Assembly (NCBI RefSeq): GCF_019038435.1 | Contig: NZ_JAGPOX010000058.1 | Span: 1 to 54,917, forward strand | Source of the DNA: Nocardia alni | Lineage (GTDB): Bacteria > Actinomycetota > Actinomycetes > Mycobacteriales > Mycobacteriaceae | Direction: 5' to 3' | Length of the DNA stretch: 54,917 nt | Part shown: piece by piece, positions 8,172-29,302 of the stretch | Layout: every line of letters begins with the position of its first letter | How positions within the stretch are numbered: the stretch's first letter is position 1 | The notes under the pieces: model-generated | The model's database searches: none | What the model was told of the DNA's origin: nothing | What the model saw: the letters and a program-made list of their open reading frames with translations, nothing else | Made by a program: the position numbers and the translations under genes

Positions 8172-8234
8172 ATGTCGCTGGATCCGTTGAACTGCCTGAT
8201 CACCACCGGGTCTTCAGTGTTCTGCCTCGGCTGA
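8172..8234 (+). CDS. 20-residue cysteine micro-peptide, copy B
   Basis: The ORF encodes MSLDPLNCLITTGSSVFCLG. It matches the last 20 residues of the copy A peptide (MSPDPLGCLLSTGSSAFCIG) at 14 of 20 positions, keeping both cysteines, DPL, TGSS and the final Gly. The remaining differences are mostly conservative. It lacks the signal peptide of copy A. Ribosome site GGGAGG sits 6-7 bases before the ATG. An alternative in-frame ATG inside the leader (8106) would give 43 residues. Copy A has ATGTCG both at its own start and just before this C-terminal segment, so copy B could have arisen by deletion between those two short repeats. It may be functional or a remnant. Confidence 0.5.
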   Translation: MSLDPLNCLITTGSSVFCLG

Positions 8235-8243
8235 TCGGCTCGC

Positions 8244-8462
8244 TCATTCCGACGACGGTAGGACTTTCAGTGCGGCGGCCAGACCGGCGGCGACCAGGGT
8301 CGTCGCCAGGGCGGTGCCGCCTATCGATTGGGTCAGGGCGGCGACTGCGATCGCGATGGTGAGAACGATGCTCACGGATGCGGTAGCGGTCACGCCGTCG
8401 ATGTGCGTTGTGTGCGGGGGTGGTGGACGGTTGGTGCCTGCCATATCTTCGAAGTACCCCAC
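8244..8462 (-). CDS. Small membrane protein (hypothetical, 72 aa)
   Basis: No family recognised. The protein has a Pro-rich N-terminus (MAGTNRPPPPHTTH) and two hydrophobic stretches: TASVSIVLTIAIAVAALTQSIG and GTALATTLVAAGLAAALKVL. This suggests a two-pass membrane hairpin. The GTG at 8462 is preceded by a -10-like GATAAC 5 bases upstream and no ribosome site, so it may be leaderless; the ATG at 8444 is the alternative start. The stop lies only 9 bp from the convergent copy B micro-peptide gene. Confidence 0.5.
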   Translation of the reverse strand: MGYFEDMAGTNRPPPPHTTHIDGVTATASVSIVLTIAIAVAALTQSIGGTALATTLVAAGLAAALKVLPSSE

Positions 8463-8669
8463 TGCGCGTTATCGAAACGTTATTATTTGTCCGGGTCGAT
8501 CGGATTGCCGCTACAGGCAGGGGGAATGTCTTGTGTGGCAATCAATCTCACAGCGCAGATGATGTTGTTTGCCGCCCTGGATGTCGGGTACCTACAGGGG
8601 GATAGTCGGTAATGCGAATCATGACAAGTTGTCTTTCGAGAATGCGACGCCGCAGGGAGGCGTTTCTAG

Positions 8670-8915
8670 ATGGATGATCTGGAACGAAGAATCCTGACCA
8701 CCGTCCAACATGCCCGGCGCGGCCTCGGGCAGGCCGACGCACGGTTTCTCGAACGCCGGATCTGGGGGTTGCACGCCGAAGTGGGCGGCGCGAATTACGA
8801 ACCAGCGCAACGACGGCGGCTCCTGGCTTACTGTTCGGAAGCGCGCGCTCTGGCACGGTGGGCGCTCGGCGGGATCACGCTGGGGTCCGGCGGCATCGGT
8901 ATTCAACGCGGCTGA
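8670..8915 (+). CDS. Hypothetical small protein (81 aa)
   Basis: No domain recognised. The ATG follows a good ribosome site (AGGGAGG, about 9 bases upstream), which is the main support. The sequence is basic with an amphipathic helical look (DLERRILTTVQHARRGLGQADARFLERRIW) and a Gly-rich tail (ALGGITLGSGGIGIQRG). Its 3' end overlaps the 3' end of the convergent hydrolase gene by 13 bp. The 207-bp stretch before it (8463-8669) shows no other coding signal. Confidence 0.4.
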   Translation: MDDLERRILTTVQHARRGLGQADARFLERRIWGLHAEVGGANYEPAQRRRLLAYCSEARALARWALGGITLGSGGIGIQRG

Positions 8916-10192
8916 CCGGGATCCGGCGCCGACCGCGCTCCGGAGGCGCCGACGAGTTCCAGGTGCTTCTGGAAGAAGTCGCATATCTTGGCGTTGACCA
9001 GGTTCCGGGCCCAGGGCTCGCAGTGGTGGTTGGCGCCGTCGTCGCGGGAGAAGTGGACCAGTTCTTTTTCACAGCGCAACGCCTCGTAGAGTTCCCGGGG
9101 CTGGCCGGTGAACCAGGCCTCGTCGTCGGGATCGCAGATCAGGATCGGAGTGTCGATCTGTCCGGCGACCTCGGCGAGCGTGTACCGGCCCACGGCCCGG
9201 AACAGGTCGTAGGGCGTGGCGAACGTGCCGTACGGACGAGCCCGGAATCGGAATCCGCGGGTGCGGACCGGGTCCGCCGACGCGGTGGCCATCGCGTGGT
9301 TGAAGCGATCGCGCTCACCCGACCGAAGCATCCCGGCCAACGGTTCGGGCAGGTTGGCGTACCAGACGCGGGAGACGTCCCAGACGCCGTCGTCGACCAC
9401 CGCGGCCAGGAACCGGTGCTCGAACGCCAGGGCTCTGGGCAGCCAGTAACCGCCCTGGCTGATCCCCAGCGCCAGCAGGCGATCGCTGTCCACGTCCGGG
9501 CGCGTGACGAGCGCGTCGAGCACGGGGGTCAGCACGCTTTCCCAATCGTGCCGGAACGGGATGCCCTGCTCGAACAGCACCGATTGCTGTCCGGGGCCGT
9601 CGAACACGAAAACGTTCCACTCGCGCCGCAGCGCCGCCTCGATGCCCTCGGCCCACAGGCCCGACAACGATCCGTCACTTCCGTTGGTGATGACCACGGT
9701 CGGTCGCGCGGCACCGCCGGCGTCGGGGCGGAACAGGTATCCGGGCAGCGTGGTGTCCTCGAACGCGATGTCGAAGCGGACGTGCGTGCCGCGGGAGGCG
9801 TCGATGAACGCCTCCCAGCACGCGCGGTACTGCCGGAAGGTGGGCAGCAGCGCGCCGTCGTCGGGCAGGCCGTCGATGAAGGCCAGGGCCCGCGCGTACG
9901 CGTCGGCCGCGCTCAGCCACAACCAGCCGGAACTCTGGTGCCGGCCCGCCTGCCGGCTGGTCGCCGCCTGCCGGCGCAGCCGATCGCCGGTGGCTGTCCA
10001 TTCCCGCAGCCAGCAGGCCGGGTCGCCATCCGTGATCCGGCCGAGGGTTCGCACGGTCGCGCCGAGATCGCCCGCGCCCTGGCTCGCCTTGCTCAGGGCC
10101 ATCCTGGCGTTGAAGTCGAAGTCGTCGTCGGTGAAAAATCGCCCGGTCAGAGCCGGTGTCGTGGTAGCGGCAGCAGTGGCTTCAACTCTCAT
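8903..10192 (-). CDS. Alpha/beta hydrolase, FrsA/dipeptidyl-peptidase-like
   Basis: This 429-residue cytosolic hydrolase carries an N-terminal helical cap (residues ~1-140) followed by an alpha/beta fold. Visible elements are RPTVVITNGSDGS (oxyanion region), WNVFVFDGPGQQSVLFEQGI, the nucleophile elbow LGISQGGYW with Ser245, DTPILICDPDDEAWF (acid) and DDGANHHCEPWA (catalytic His). This arrangement matches the family containing 2,6-dihydropseudooxynicotine hydrolase and FrsA-like esterases, which cleave C-C or ester bonds. The gene lies just downstream of the LAL-type LuxR regulator on the same strand (63 bp gap), suggesting it may be co-transcribed or controlled by it. The substrate is unknown. 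Confidence 0.8.
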   Translation of the reverse strand: MRVEATAAATTTPALTGRFFTDDDFDFNARMALSKASQGAGDLGATVRTLGRITDGDPACWLREWTATGDRLRRQAATSRQAGRHQSSGWLWLSAADAYARALAFIDGLPDDGALLPTFRQYRACWEAFIDASRGTHVRFDIAFEDTTLPGYLFRPDAGGAARPTVVITNGSDGSLSGLWAEGIEAALRREWNVFVFDGPGQQSVLFEQGIPFRHDWESVLTPVLDALVTRPDVDSDRLLALGISQGGYWLPRALAFEHRFLAAVVDDGVWDVSRVWYANLPEPLAGMLRSGERDRFNHAMATASADPVRTRGFRFRARPYGTFATPYDLFRAVGRYTLAEVAGQIDTPILICDPDDEAWFTGQPRELYEALRCEKELVHFSRDDGANHHCEPWARNLVNAKICDFFQKHLELVGASGARSAPDPGQPR

Positions 10193-10255
10193 GCTCCGAG
10201 CCTGACAGCGGGCGGGCCCGAGCGGACTGGACGTTTCGACCAGTCCTGCCGGAGG

Positions 10256-12889
10256 TCAGCCGCGGACCAGTGCGGTGAGTTCGTGGCGTGATGTCGTCGC
10301 GGTCTTGGCGTAGATGTTGGACAGGTGGAACCCGACGGTGCTGCGAGAGACGTAGAGCTCCCTGGCGATCTGCGCATAGCTCAGGCCCTGGGTCAGCAGG
10401 GCCACCACCTCTCGCTCCCGATCGCTCAGCGGCGCCAGCGGGTCGGTCGCGGGCGCGATCAGATACCGGGCGCCTTCGACCTGCGCGAGGCGGTCGTCGG
10501 ACTCGTGCTGCGCACTCGCGGCGCCGGTGTCGTCGCCGAGGCTCCGCCGCACACGCGCCAGATCCGAAGTGAGCAGGGCGCCGTGCACGCGCAACTCGCC
10601 CATTCCCCGCGCACGCGCCTCGTCGAGTCGGCGCGCTGCCTCCTGGAGATCACCGCCGGATTCGGCGGCGAGCCCGTGCAGCCAGGCGACGCCCGCCTCA
10701 CGCCAGCCGACGGGGGCGGGAGCGTTGCCGAGCCGCGCGGCGAACTCGCGGACGGGTTCCGGCCGCCGGGCCGCGGCGTTGATCATGCCGAGGGTGAGCA
10801 GCCACAGCGGGGATTCCATCACGGGCCAGGTGAGCGTGCCGAAATCCGTGTTCAGATCGTCCAGGTACCTGGCCTGCTCGGCGTGCCGGCCGGTCAGGCG
10901 CAGGCATACGAACTCCGCGGTGAGGGCCATGGTGATGGCCTGCGGCCAGGGAGCCTCGCGCAGTGCCGCCCGTGCCTGGGCCCGGTGCTCGGTCAGCGTG
11001 CCAGGATTTCCGGTGGTCAGGTCGGCGAGCACCGCGACCGCGCGGACCATCGGGTTCACCGCGCCGTACCGGGACTCCAGGCTCGTCCTGATCCGCTCCC
11101 GCGCCTCGGGCCAGTCGCCGCGCAGCCAGTACGCGTAGCCGAGCAGGGCGTGGAACTCCCCGTCGCCCACGGTCACCAGGCCGTCATCGATCCGGGCGGT
11201 GAACGGCGCGAGGTTACGGACCGCGACGTCTGGCAGACCGGCGATCGCCGCGGCGGCTCCGCGCCAGGCGTCGTCCAGGTCGAGGCCGTCGGTGACGCGT
11301 GCGGGCGCTCCGGTGACCCCGGCGCCGGCCACCTGCGCGGAAGCGAAACCGAAGTATCCGCTCAGACAGGGCTCCACCGCGGGCTGCGCGTTCGCGAGCG
11401 CCAGTTCGTGGCGCGCACCCTCGACGGATCCGCCGGTGACGGTCTGGATCCAGGCACGCAGGATATGCAGGCGAAGCCGGGTCCGCTCATCTGTCGCCTC
11501 GATCAGGGCGGCCGGAATCGACAGCAACACCGCCGACGCCCGCGACCAGCGACGGCGCCCGACGAGCAGGAATCCCTCGACGAGGGTGCGCCGGGCCTCG
11601 TCGTGTGCGTAGCCGACCCGGGCGAGCCTGCGCTCGACCGAATCGAAATCACGGCCCATCAGCGCGTCGAACAACGCGTCCAGGAAACGTCGCTCGCGCA
11701 CTGCGGGGTCCGCGGTGACGTCCGCGGCCCGCCGGCCGACCCGGCTCGCCTGCTGGAATCGCCTGGCCACGTGCAGCGACCATGCCGCCGCGTCCAATTC
11801 GGCCGCGAGATCGTCGTCGTAGCCGTTCGCGGCGAGGTGGCGATGCCGCAGTGCGTCGATCGGTGAATCGACCAGTTCCGCGGCCCTGCGGTGCAGGGCG
11901 CGTCGGTCGGCCGACGGGATGGTGTCGGCGATGGCGGCGCGCAGGACACCGCTGGCGACGCGGACCTCCGGCCGGTCCGCGCCGCCGTCGACCACGAGCA
12001 GGCCCTGGAGCCGCAGCCGGTCCAGGGCGTCCGCGGGATCCTCCAGTCCGGCCAGCGCACCCGCGGTCGGCGACGGGGTCCGGCGGTCGCCGAGAATGAC
12101 CGCGGCGCGCAGGAGTGAGGCTTCGTCGGCGTCCAGGCGCGCGGTGATGGTGCGTGCGAGGTCGCGGGGCGCGGGCAGTTCGTCGGCGTCGCGGACCTCG
12201 TCGAGGGTGTGCTCGTGCAGGATCGTCTGCAGGAACAGGGGATTGCCGGTGGTGTGCTCCCACAGCCGCGTGCACAGCGCGGCCTCCGCGCCGGGCCAGC
12301 GGGTCGTCACCAACTCGGCGGCCGCCGGCTCGTCCAACCCGGTCAGTTCGAGGTGGATCGCCCGGTCGGCATCGAGCGCCAGCCGGCTCCAGGGGGCGAG
12401 TGCCGCGAGGGTGAACGTGTCGGCCGCCGCCACGACCAGGAGTCGATCGGAGAACGTGCGCTCGACCAGGCGCGCGATCATGTCACTCGACTCGGTGTCC
12501 AGGGACTGCACATCGTCGAGGACGATCAGCACCGGCGCGCCCGAGCGGATCTTCTCGATCCAGGTGCGCAGCATCCTGGCCGCTTGCAGTGAGGTCAGAG
12601 CGGGATCGGCGGGCGCGTCGAGCACGCCCCAATCCACCAGCGCGGCATAAGGCTGCTGCCATTCGCTGTCCGCTTGCAGTTGCAGCACGTGGAAACCCTG
12701 TGCCGCGACCGCCACCCGCCGCAGGAACGTGGTCTTGCCGGTGCCGGGGCCGCCCTCGACCAGCAGGACCGTGGGCAGGGTGTCCGCGGCGCGGCCGATC
12801 GCCTCGTCCAGCGCCTCGAGCTGGTGAGCGCTCCAACGCGGGGCCGAGACGGCGGCGGGCGAGCCGGACTGGTCGTTTCGCACAGTCAC
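10256..12889 (-). CDS. LAL-type LuxR family transcriptional regulator with AAA ATPase
   Basis: This 877-residue regulator has the LAL architecture. The N-terminal ATPase carries Walker A GGPGTGKTT (residues 46-54) and Walker B-like VLIVLDDVQSL (around 120). A long alpha-helical TPR-like middle region follows, and the C-terminal LuxR HTH (LSDREREVVALLTQGLSYAQIARELYVSRSTVGFHLSNIYAKT) occupies the last ~60 residues. Such proteins activate secondary-metabolism or catabolic genes in actinomycetes. The GTG start at 12889 is chosen because GGGAGG lies about 9 bases upstream; the longer ORF reading into the neighbour is rejected. A divergent membrane-protein gene starts 90 bp away with an inverted repeat between them. 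Direct control of the NRPS cluster 2.4 kb away is possible but unproven. Confidence 0.9.
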   Translation of the reverse strand: MTVRNDQSGSPAAVSAPRWSAHQLEALDEAIGRAADTLPTVLLVEGGPGTGKTTFLRRVAVAAQGFHVLQLQADSEWQQPYAALVDWGVLDAPADPALTSLQAARMLRTWIEKIRSGAPVLIVLDDVQSLDTESSDMIARLVERTFSDRLLVVAAADTFTLAALAPWSRLALDADRAIHLELTGLDEPAAAELVTTRWPGAEAALCTRLWEHTTGNPLFLQTILHEHTLDEVRDADELPAPRDLARTITARLDADEASLLRAAVILGDRRTPSPTAGALAGLEDPADALDRLRLQGLLVVDGGADRPEVRVASGVLRAAIADTIPSADRRALHRRAAELVDSPIDALRHRHLAANGYDDDLAAELDAAAWSLHVARRFQQASRVGRRAADVTADPAVRERRFLDALFDALMGRDFDSVERRLARVGYAHDEARRTLVEGFLLVGRRRWSRASAVLLSIPAALIEATDERTRLRLHILRAWIQTVTGGSVEGARHELALANAQPAVEPCLSGYFGFASAQVAGAGVTGAPARVTDGLDLDDAWRGAAAAIAGLPDVAVRNLAPFTARIDDGLVTVGDGEFHALLGYAYWLRGDWPEARERIRTSLESRYGAVNPMVRAVAVLADLTTGNPGTLTEHRAQARAALREAPWPQAITMALTAEFVCLRLTGRHAEQARYLDDLNTDFGTLTWPVMESPLWLLTLGMINAAARRPEPVREFAARLGNAPAPVGWREAGVAWLHGLAAESGGDLQEAARRLDEARARGMGELRVHGALLTSDLARVRRSLGDDTGAASAQHESDDRLAQVEGARYLIAPATDPLAPLSDREREVVALLTQGLSYAQIARELYVSRSTVGFHLSNIYAKTATTSRHELTALVRG

Positions 12890-12942
12890 TCCGGCGACCT
12901 CCCGCTCAACACTCGATCCGGGCGTCAGTCCGACGCTCAATC

Positions 12943-12959
12943 GTGTAGCCCCGCTACAC
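12943..12959. promoter_or_regulatory. Inverted repeat in divergent promoter region
   Basis: GTGTAG-CCCCG-CTACAC forms a perfect 6-bp inverted repeat with a 5-bp spacer, midway between the divergent LuxR (start 12889) and membrane protein (start 12979) genes. Its place suggests an operator for the adjacent regulator. It is short, so chance occurrence cannot be excluded. Confidence 0.4.
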
Positions 12960-12978
12960 CTTATCGAGGAGTACCCAC

Positions 12979-13575
12979 ATGAACCCGATCGCACTGATCG
13001 GCGGCTTCGCGCCACTGGTGTTGTTCGCGCTGCTCGACCAGCGAATCCCGGTGGCGTCCGCGGCGGCTCTGGGCGCCGCGGCGGCCCTCGTCATCGTCAT
13101 GGTGATCTCCAGGCACGCAATCGCCACCGTGCCTCTCGTCCAGGCGCTCGCGCTCGCCGCGATCGCCGTGATCGCGTTCGTCGGCGATGCGCAGACCAAG
13201 CACTTCCTGGCCGTGTACGGGCGCGGCCTCGCCTCGCTGACACTCGCCGCGTTCATGCTGCTCACCGCGCCCTTCGCGCCCTTCACCGCGCCGATGGCCC
13301 GCGGCGGAGTCCCGCGCGAACTGTGGCACAGCCCGCGATTCCTCGAGACCAATCGCAAGATCAGCACCGCGTGGGGATTCGCCGTGCTGGTGATGGGGCT
13401 GGCCAACCTGGCTGTCGCCGTTATCGGTTCGCAGCAGCCGCACGCCCAGATGAACCTGCTGCGGTGGGCCCCGACGGTCATCGTGGTGCTCTTCGCATTC
13501 CGCTACACCAGGCGCGTCGTCGCCGAGGCGCAGGCCGGTCGGGGCGCGGCCCCGCAACCGCGGAGCCGGTTCTGA
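12979..13575 (+). CDS. Integral membrane protein (hypothetical, 198 aa)
   Basis: This protein is dominated by hydrophobic helices: ALIGGFAPLVLFALLD, VASAAALGAAAALVIVMVI, PLVQALALAAIAVIAFVG, LASLTLAAFMLLTAPFAPF, STAWGFAVLVMGLANLAVAVI and WAPTVIVVLFAFRY. That gives about six transmembrane segments with a charged C-terminal tail. The loop RELWHSPRFLETNRKIS resembles small actinobacterial septation- or DUF-type membrane proteins, but no family was confidently recognised. The ATG at 12979 follows GAGGAG about 8 bases upstream. It is divergent from the LuxR regulator and may be its target. Confidence 0.75.
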   Translation: MNPIALIGGFAPLVLFALLDQRIPVASAAALGAAAALVIVMVISRHAIATVPLVQALALAAIAVIAFVGDAQTKHFLAVYGRGLASLTLAAFMLLTAPFAPFTAPMARGGVPRELWHSPRFLETNRKISTAWGFAVLVMGLANLAVAVIGSQQPHAQMNLLRWAPTVIVVLFAFRYTRRVVAEAQAGRGAAPQPRSRF

Positions 13576-13630
13576 CCCGATGAGCGGACGTACCCGACGT
13601 CGTCATTTACGGTGTGGACCCAGTGGGAGA

Positions 13631-13698
13631 CAGAACGTTCTGTTGACCCTGGCCCACCCGGGTCGTAGTCTGACCAACCATGGAGAGACTGAACGTTC
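13631..13698 (+). promoter_or_regulatory. Near-consensus promoter flanked by two GAACGTTC operators
   Basis: TTGACC (13643-13648), a 17-bp spacer and TAGTCT (13666-13671) form a strong sigma-70-type promoter ending 8 bp before the ATG at 13680, so the transcript is probably leaderless. The perfect palindrome CAGAACGTTCTG (13631-13642) abuts the -35 box. A second GAACGTTC palindrome (13691-13698) lies just inside the coding start. Two identical 8-bp cores bracketing a promoter suggest a repressor that blocks it, probably of the TetR type. The regulator is not in the immediate neighbourhood. Confidence 0.65.
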
Positions 13699-14426
13699 TA
13701 TCTACTACTGATCCAACTCTTGTCCTCGTGCACGGTGCGTTGACCGATGCCTCGGTGTGGAACGAGGTGACGCGCCGACTGCAGGCGGATCACCACAGGG
13801 TCGTCGCGCCCGCCCTGCCGATGCGCGGGCTGGCCGACGATGCCGCCTATCTCGCCGGGATCGTCGATCGCATCCCCGGGCCGGTGGTGCTCGCCGCGCA
13901 CTCCTATGCCGGAGCGGTCGTCTCGCATCCCGTGGTGGGCGCGTGCGTGAACGTGACAGCGCTGGTCTATATCGCGGCATTTCAACCGGATTCGGGCGAG
14001 AGCGCCGGGGAACTCAACGAGAAGTTCCCCGGAAGCCTGCTCACCGCCGAAAACCTTGTCGTTCAACCGAACCCGCTGGGTGGACAGGATCTGACGTTGC
14101 GCCCCGAGCGCTTTGCCGCGGTGTACGCCGCGGATGTCGATCCCGCGCTCGCCGCGGTGATGGCCGCGGCCCAGCGGCCCATCGAGCCCGCCGCGCTCGG
14201 CGAGCGGCTGCCCGGGGAGCCCACCTGGCGGACTCGTCCCTCCTGGGCGCTGGTCTCCACCAGCGATCGGTCCTTGCCGCCGGAGATCCTGCGCTTCATG
14301 GCCGAGCGCGCGGGATCGCACAGTGTCGAGGTGGACAGCTCGCATGCCGCCCCGGTCGCACAGCCCTCGGCCGTCACCGACCTGATCCTCCAGGCCGCCG
14401 CGGCGCGGGCCGCCTCCCACCGATAG
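13680..14426 (+). CDS. Alpha/beta fold hydrolase (EstC-like)
   Basis: This 248-residue hydrolase shows TLVLVHGALTDASVWNEV (oxyanion strand), the nucleophile elbow VLAAHSYAGAVV (Ser about residue 83), an acid region near WALVSTSDRSLPPEI, and a C-terminal VDSSHAAPVAQP that holds the catalytic His. The pattern is that of small serine esterases of the EstC/methylesterase group common in actinomycetes. It has no ribosome site and begins 8 bp after a strong -10 box, so leaderless translation is likely. It is monocistronic, with a 296-bp gap to the next ORF. Substrate unknown. Confidence 0.85.
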   Translation: MERLNVLSTTDPTLVLVHGALTDASVWNEVTRRLQADHHRVVAPALPMRGLADDAAYLAGIVDRIPGPVVLAAHSYAGAVVSHPVVGACVNVTALVYIAAFQPDSGESAGELNEKFPGSLLTAENLVVQPNPLGGQDLTLRPERFAAVYAADVDPALAAVMAAAQRPIEPAALGERLPGEPTWRTRPSWALVSTSDRSLPPEILRFMAERAGSHSVEVDSSHAAPVAQPSAVTDLILQAAAARAASHR

Positions 14427-14722
14427 AAGTTCGAGCGGGACCGGCCGAGGTAACCGAATCGCCGCGCGGCGAACGGAACTGGTCGAAATGATCAGCCGCC
14501 TCGGCCGGGCCCGCTGCCAGGCTCGAAGTCATGAGATCAGAGAATCCGGCGGAGCACCGGACGGCTTGCATGCCGGGAGATCGCTGGGGCATCACCTTGG
14601 GTGGAATTTTCCTCCCCCTCCGGGGTGCACCTGACACATCGAGGGTTGCTGTCGAAGCCTGTCTCGGACAGGGACATTCAGAGGTATCAGAAATCCCTAC
14701 GTCGAGATCGAGAGATTCGTTC

Positions 14723-15175
14723 ATGCACACTCGCACTCATTCGCACACCGGCAACCTGCGCACCATGACGACGGCGCGGTCCGCACGCCGTGACCCGAAC
14801 GCGGTCGTGGTGGCGGACGGCGATTGCGAGCTCACCGTCGCCGAACTGGATCGCTGGTCCAACCGCCTGGCCCGCCTGCTGCTGGAGATGGGGGCCGGAT
14901 CCGGCACCCGGGTCGTGATCGCCATCGGTTCGCCGATCGAGGAGGCCGTCGCCGAACGCGCCATCCGGAAGATCGACGCCAGGCCGGTGCGCGCCGTTGA
15001 CCTGCGCGGGCACAGCGCCGCGATCGGCGTCACCACCAAGGCGACCCGCCCTGTGTGCGGCAGCGTCGACTGGCTGGTGCTCGACGACCGATCGACTCTG
15101 CTGCGCTACCTGACCGGCTCGGACGCGCCGCTGACCCCGGGCGAGTTCTGGCCGGCGACACGGACCGCCTGCTGA
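14723..15175 (+). pseudogene. Truncated NRPS adenylation-domain fragment
   Basis: The 150-residue ORF clearly derives from the N-terminal part of an NRPS adenylation domain. ARRDPNAVVVADGDCELTVAELDRWSNRLARLLLEMGAG matches the A1 region of the intact A domains downstream, and SVDWLVLDDRSTLLRYLTGSDAPLT matches the segment just before the ATP loop. The A2 core, normally KTGAAFVPIDP, is degenerate here (KIDARPVRAVDLRGH). The ORF ends before the YTSGSTG core, so it cannot adenylate. The ATG at 14723 or 14765 could be the start. It is probably a remnant of a lost upstream NRPS module; a small retained partner protein is the less likely alternative. The 296 bp before it (14427-14722) show no further gene. 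Confidence 0.65.
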
Positions 15176-15251
15176 CCTCGCCGCGGCAGTCACGACCCCG
15201 ATACGTGTCACCCGCCCGCGGTTCGAGCGCGGGCCGATCCTTGGATTCCTC

Positions 15252-28330
<13,079 letters not shown>

Positions 28331-28334
<4 letters not shown>

Positions 28335-29302
28335 ATTCCGGAGTCGAAGTAGCCGGAATAGCCAAATCGTTCGGCGCGGTCGCCGCACTGCGCGGCATCG
28401 ATTTCACGGCCGAGCCGGGCGAGGTGCTCGGCGTCCTGGGTCCGAACGGAGCCGGCAAGACCACGCTGGTCAACATTCTGTCGACACTCGTCGCACCCGA
28501 CCGGGGCCGTGCGGTCGTCGCCGGGCACGATGTGGTCGCCGACCCCGCCGCGGTGCGACGGCGCATCATGCTCACCGGTCAGTTCGCCGCGCTCGACGAG
28601 ATGCTCAGCGGCTACGAGAATCTCGTGATGTTCGGCCGGCTGATGGGCTTGCGCAAGCGGGCGGCCCGGAGCCGGGCGCAGGAGTTGCTCGTCGAGTTCG
28701 ATCTCGCGGAGGCGGCGGGCCGGCGGGTCGGGACCTATTCGGGTGGGATGCGCCGCCGGATCGACATCGCCTGCGGTCTGGTCGTGCGCCCGGAGGTCGC
28801 CTTTCTGGACGAGCCGACGACCGGGCTCGACCCGCGCAGCAGGCAGAGCGTCTGGAACCTGGTGGCGGGCTTCAAGAAAGCCGGTATCACCACCCTGCTC
28901 ACCACCCAGTATCTGGAGGAGGCCGACGCGCTGAGCGATCGGATCATCGTCATCGACCACGGCACGGTGATCGCGTCGGGCACCGCGGACGAGCTGAAAT
29001 CACGTACCGGAGGCAGCTATTGCGAGGTGGTCCCGCTGGATACCGCGGACCTGCCCGCCCTGGCCGCGGCGCTCTCACCCCTGATGGAGTTCGACGCCAC
29101 ACTCGGCGCCGACGCGACACGAATCACCCTCGCGGCCCCCGAGGGCACCCGCACACTTGCCGAGGTGCTGCGCCGAATCGACTCCGCGGGACTGGAAGTG
29201 GTGGACGTCGCGTTGCGCAGGCCGTCGCTCGATGAGGTATTCCTGCGGCTCACAGGACATTCCGCCGCGCCGGACAGCGAACTCGCGCAGGTCGCCGTAT
29301 GA
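28331..29302 (+). CDS. ABC transporter ATP-binding protein, DrrA-like
   Basis: This 323-residue ATPase energises a multidrug/antibiotic exporter of the daunorubicin-resistance type. Motifs are Walker A GPNGAGKTT, the Q-loop in MLTGQFAALDEMLSGYEN, signature YSGGMRRRIDIA, Walker B VAFLDEPTTGLDP and the H-loop region TTQYLEEADAL. The C-terminal ~90 residues match the DrrA-type extension (DUF4162). The ATG overlaps the NRPS stop (ATGA), and its own stop overlaps the next gene in the same way. It most likely exports the NRPS product and may confer self-resistance. Confidence 0.93.

Noticed and set aside
10325..11866. 513-codon plus-strand frame
   Set aside because: Shadow of the LuxR regulator gene; low-complexity product without known motifs.
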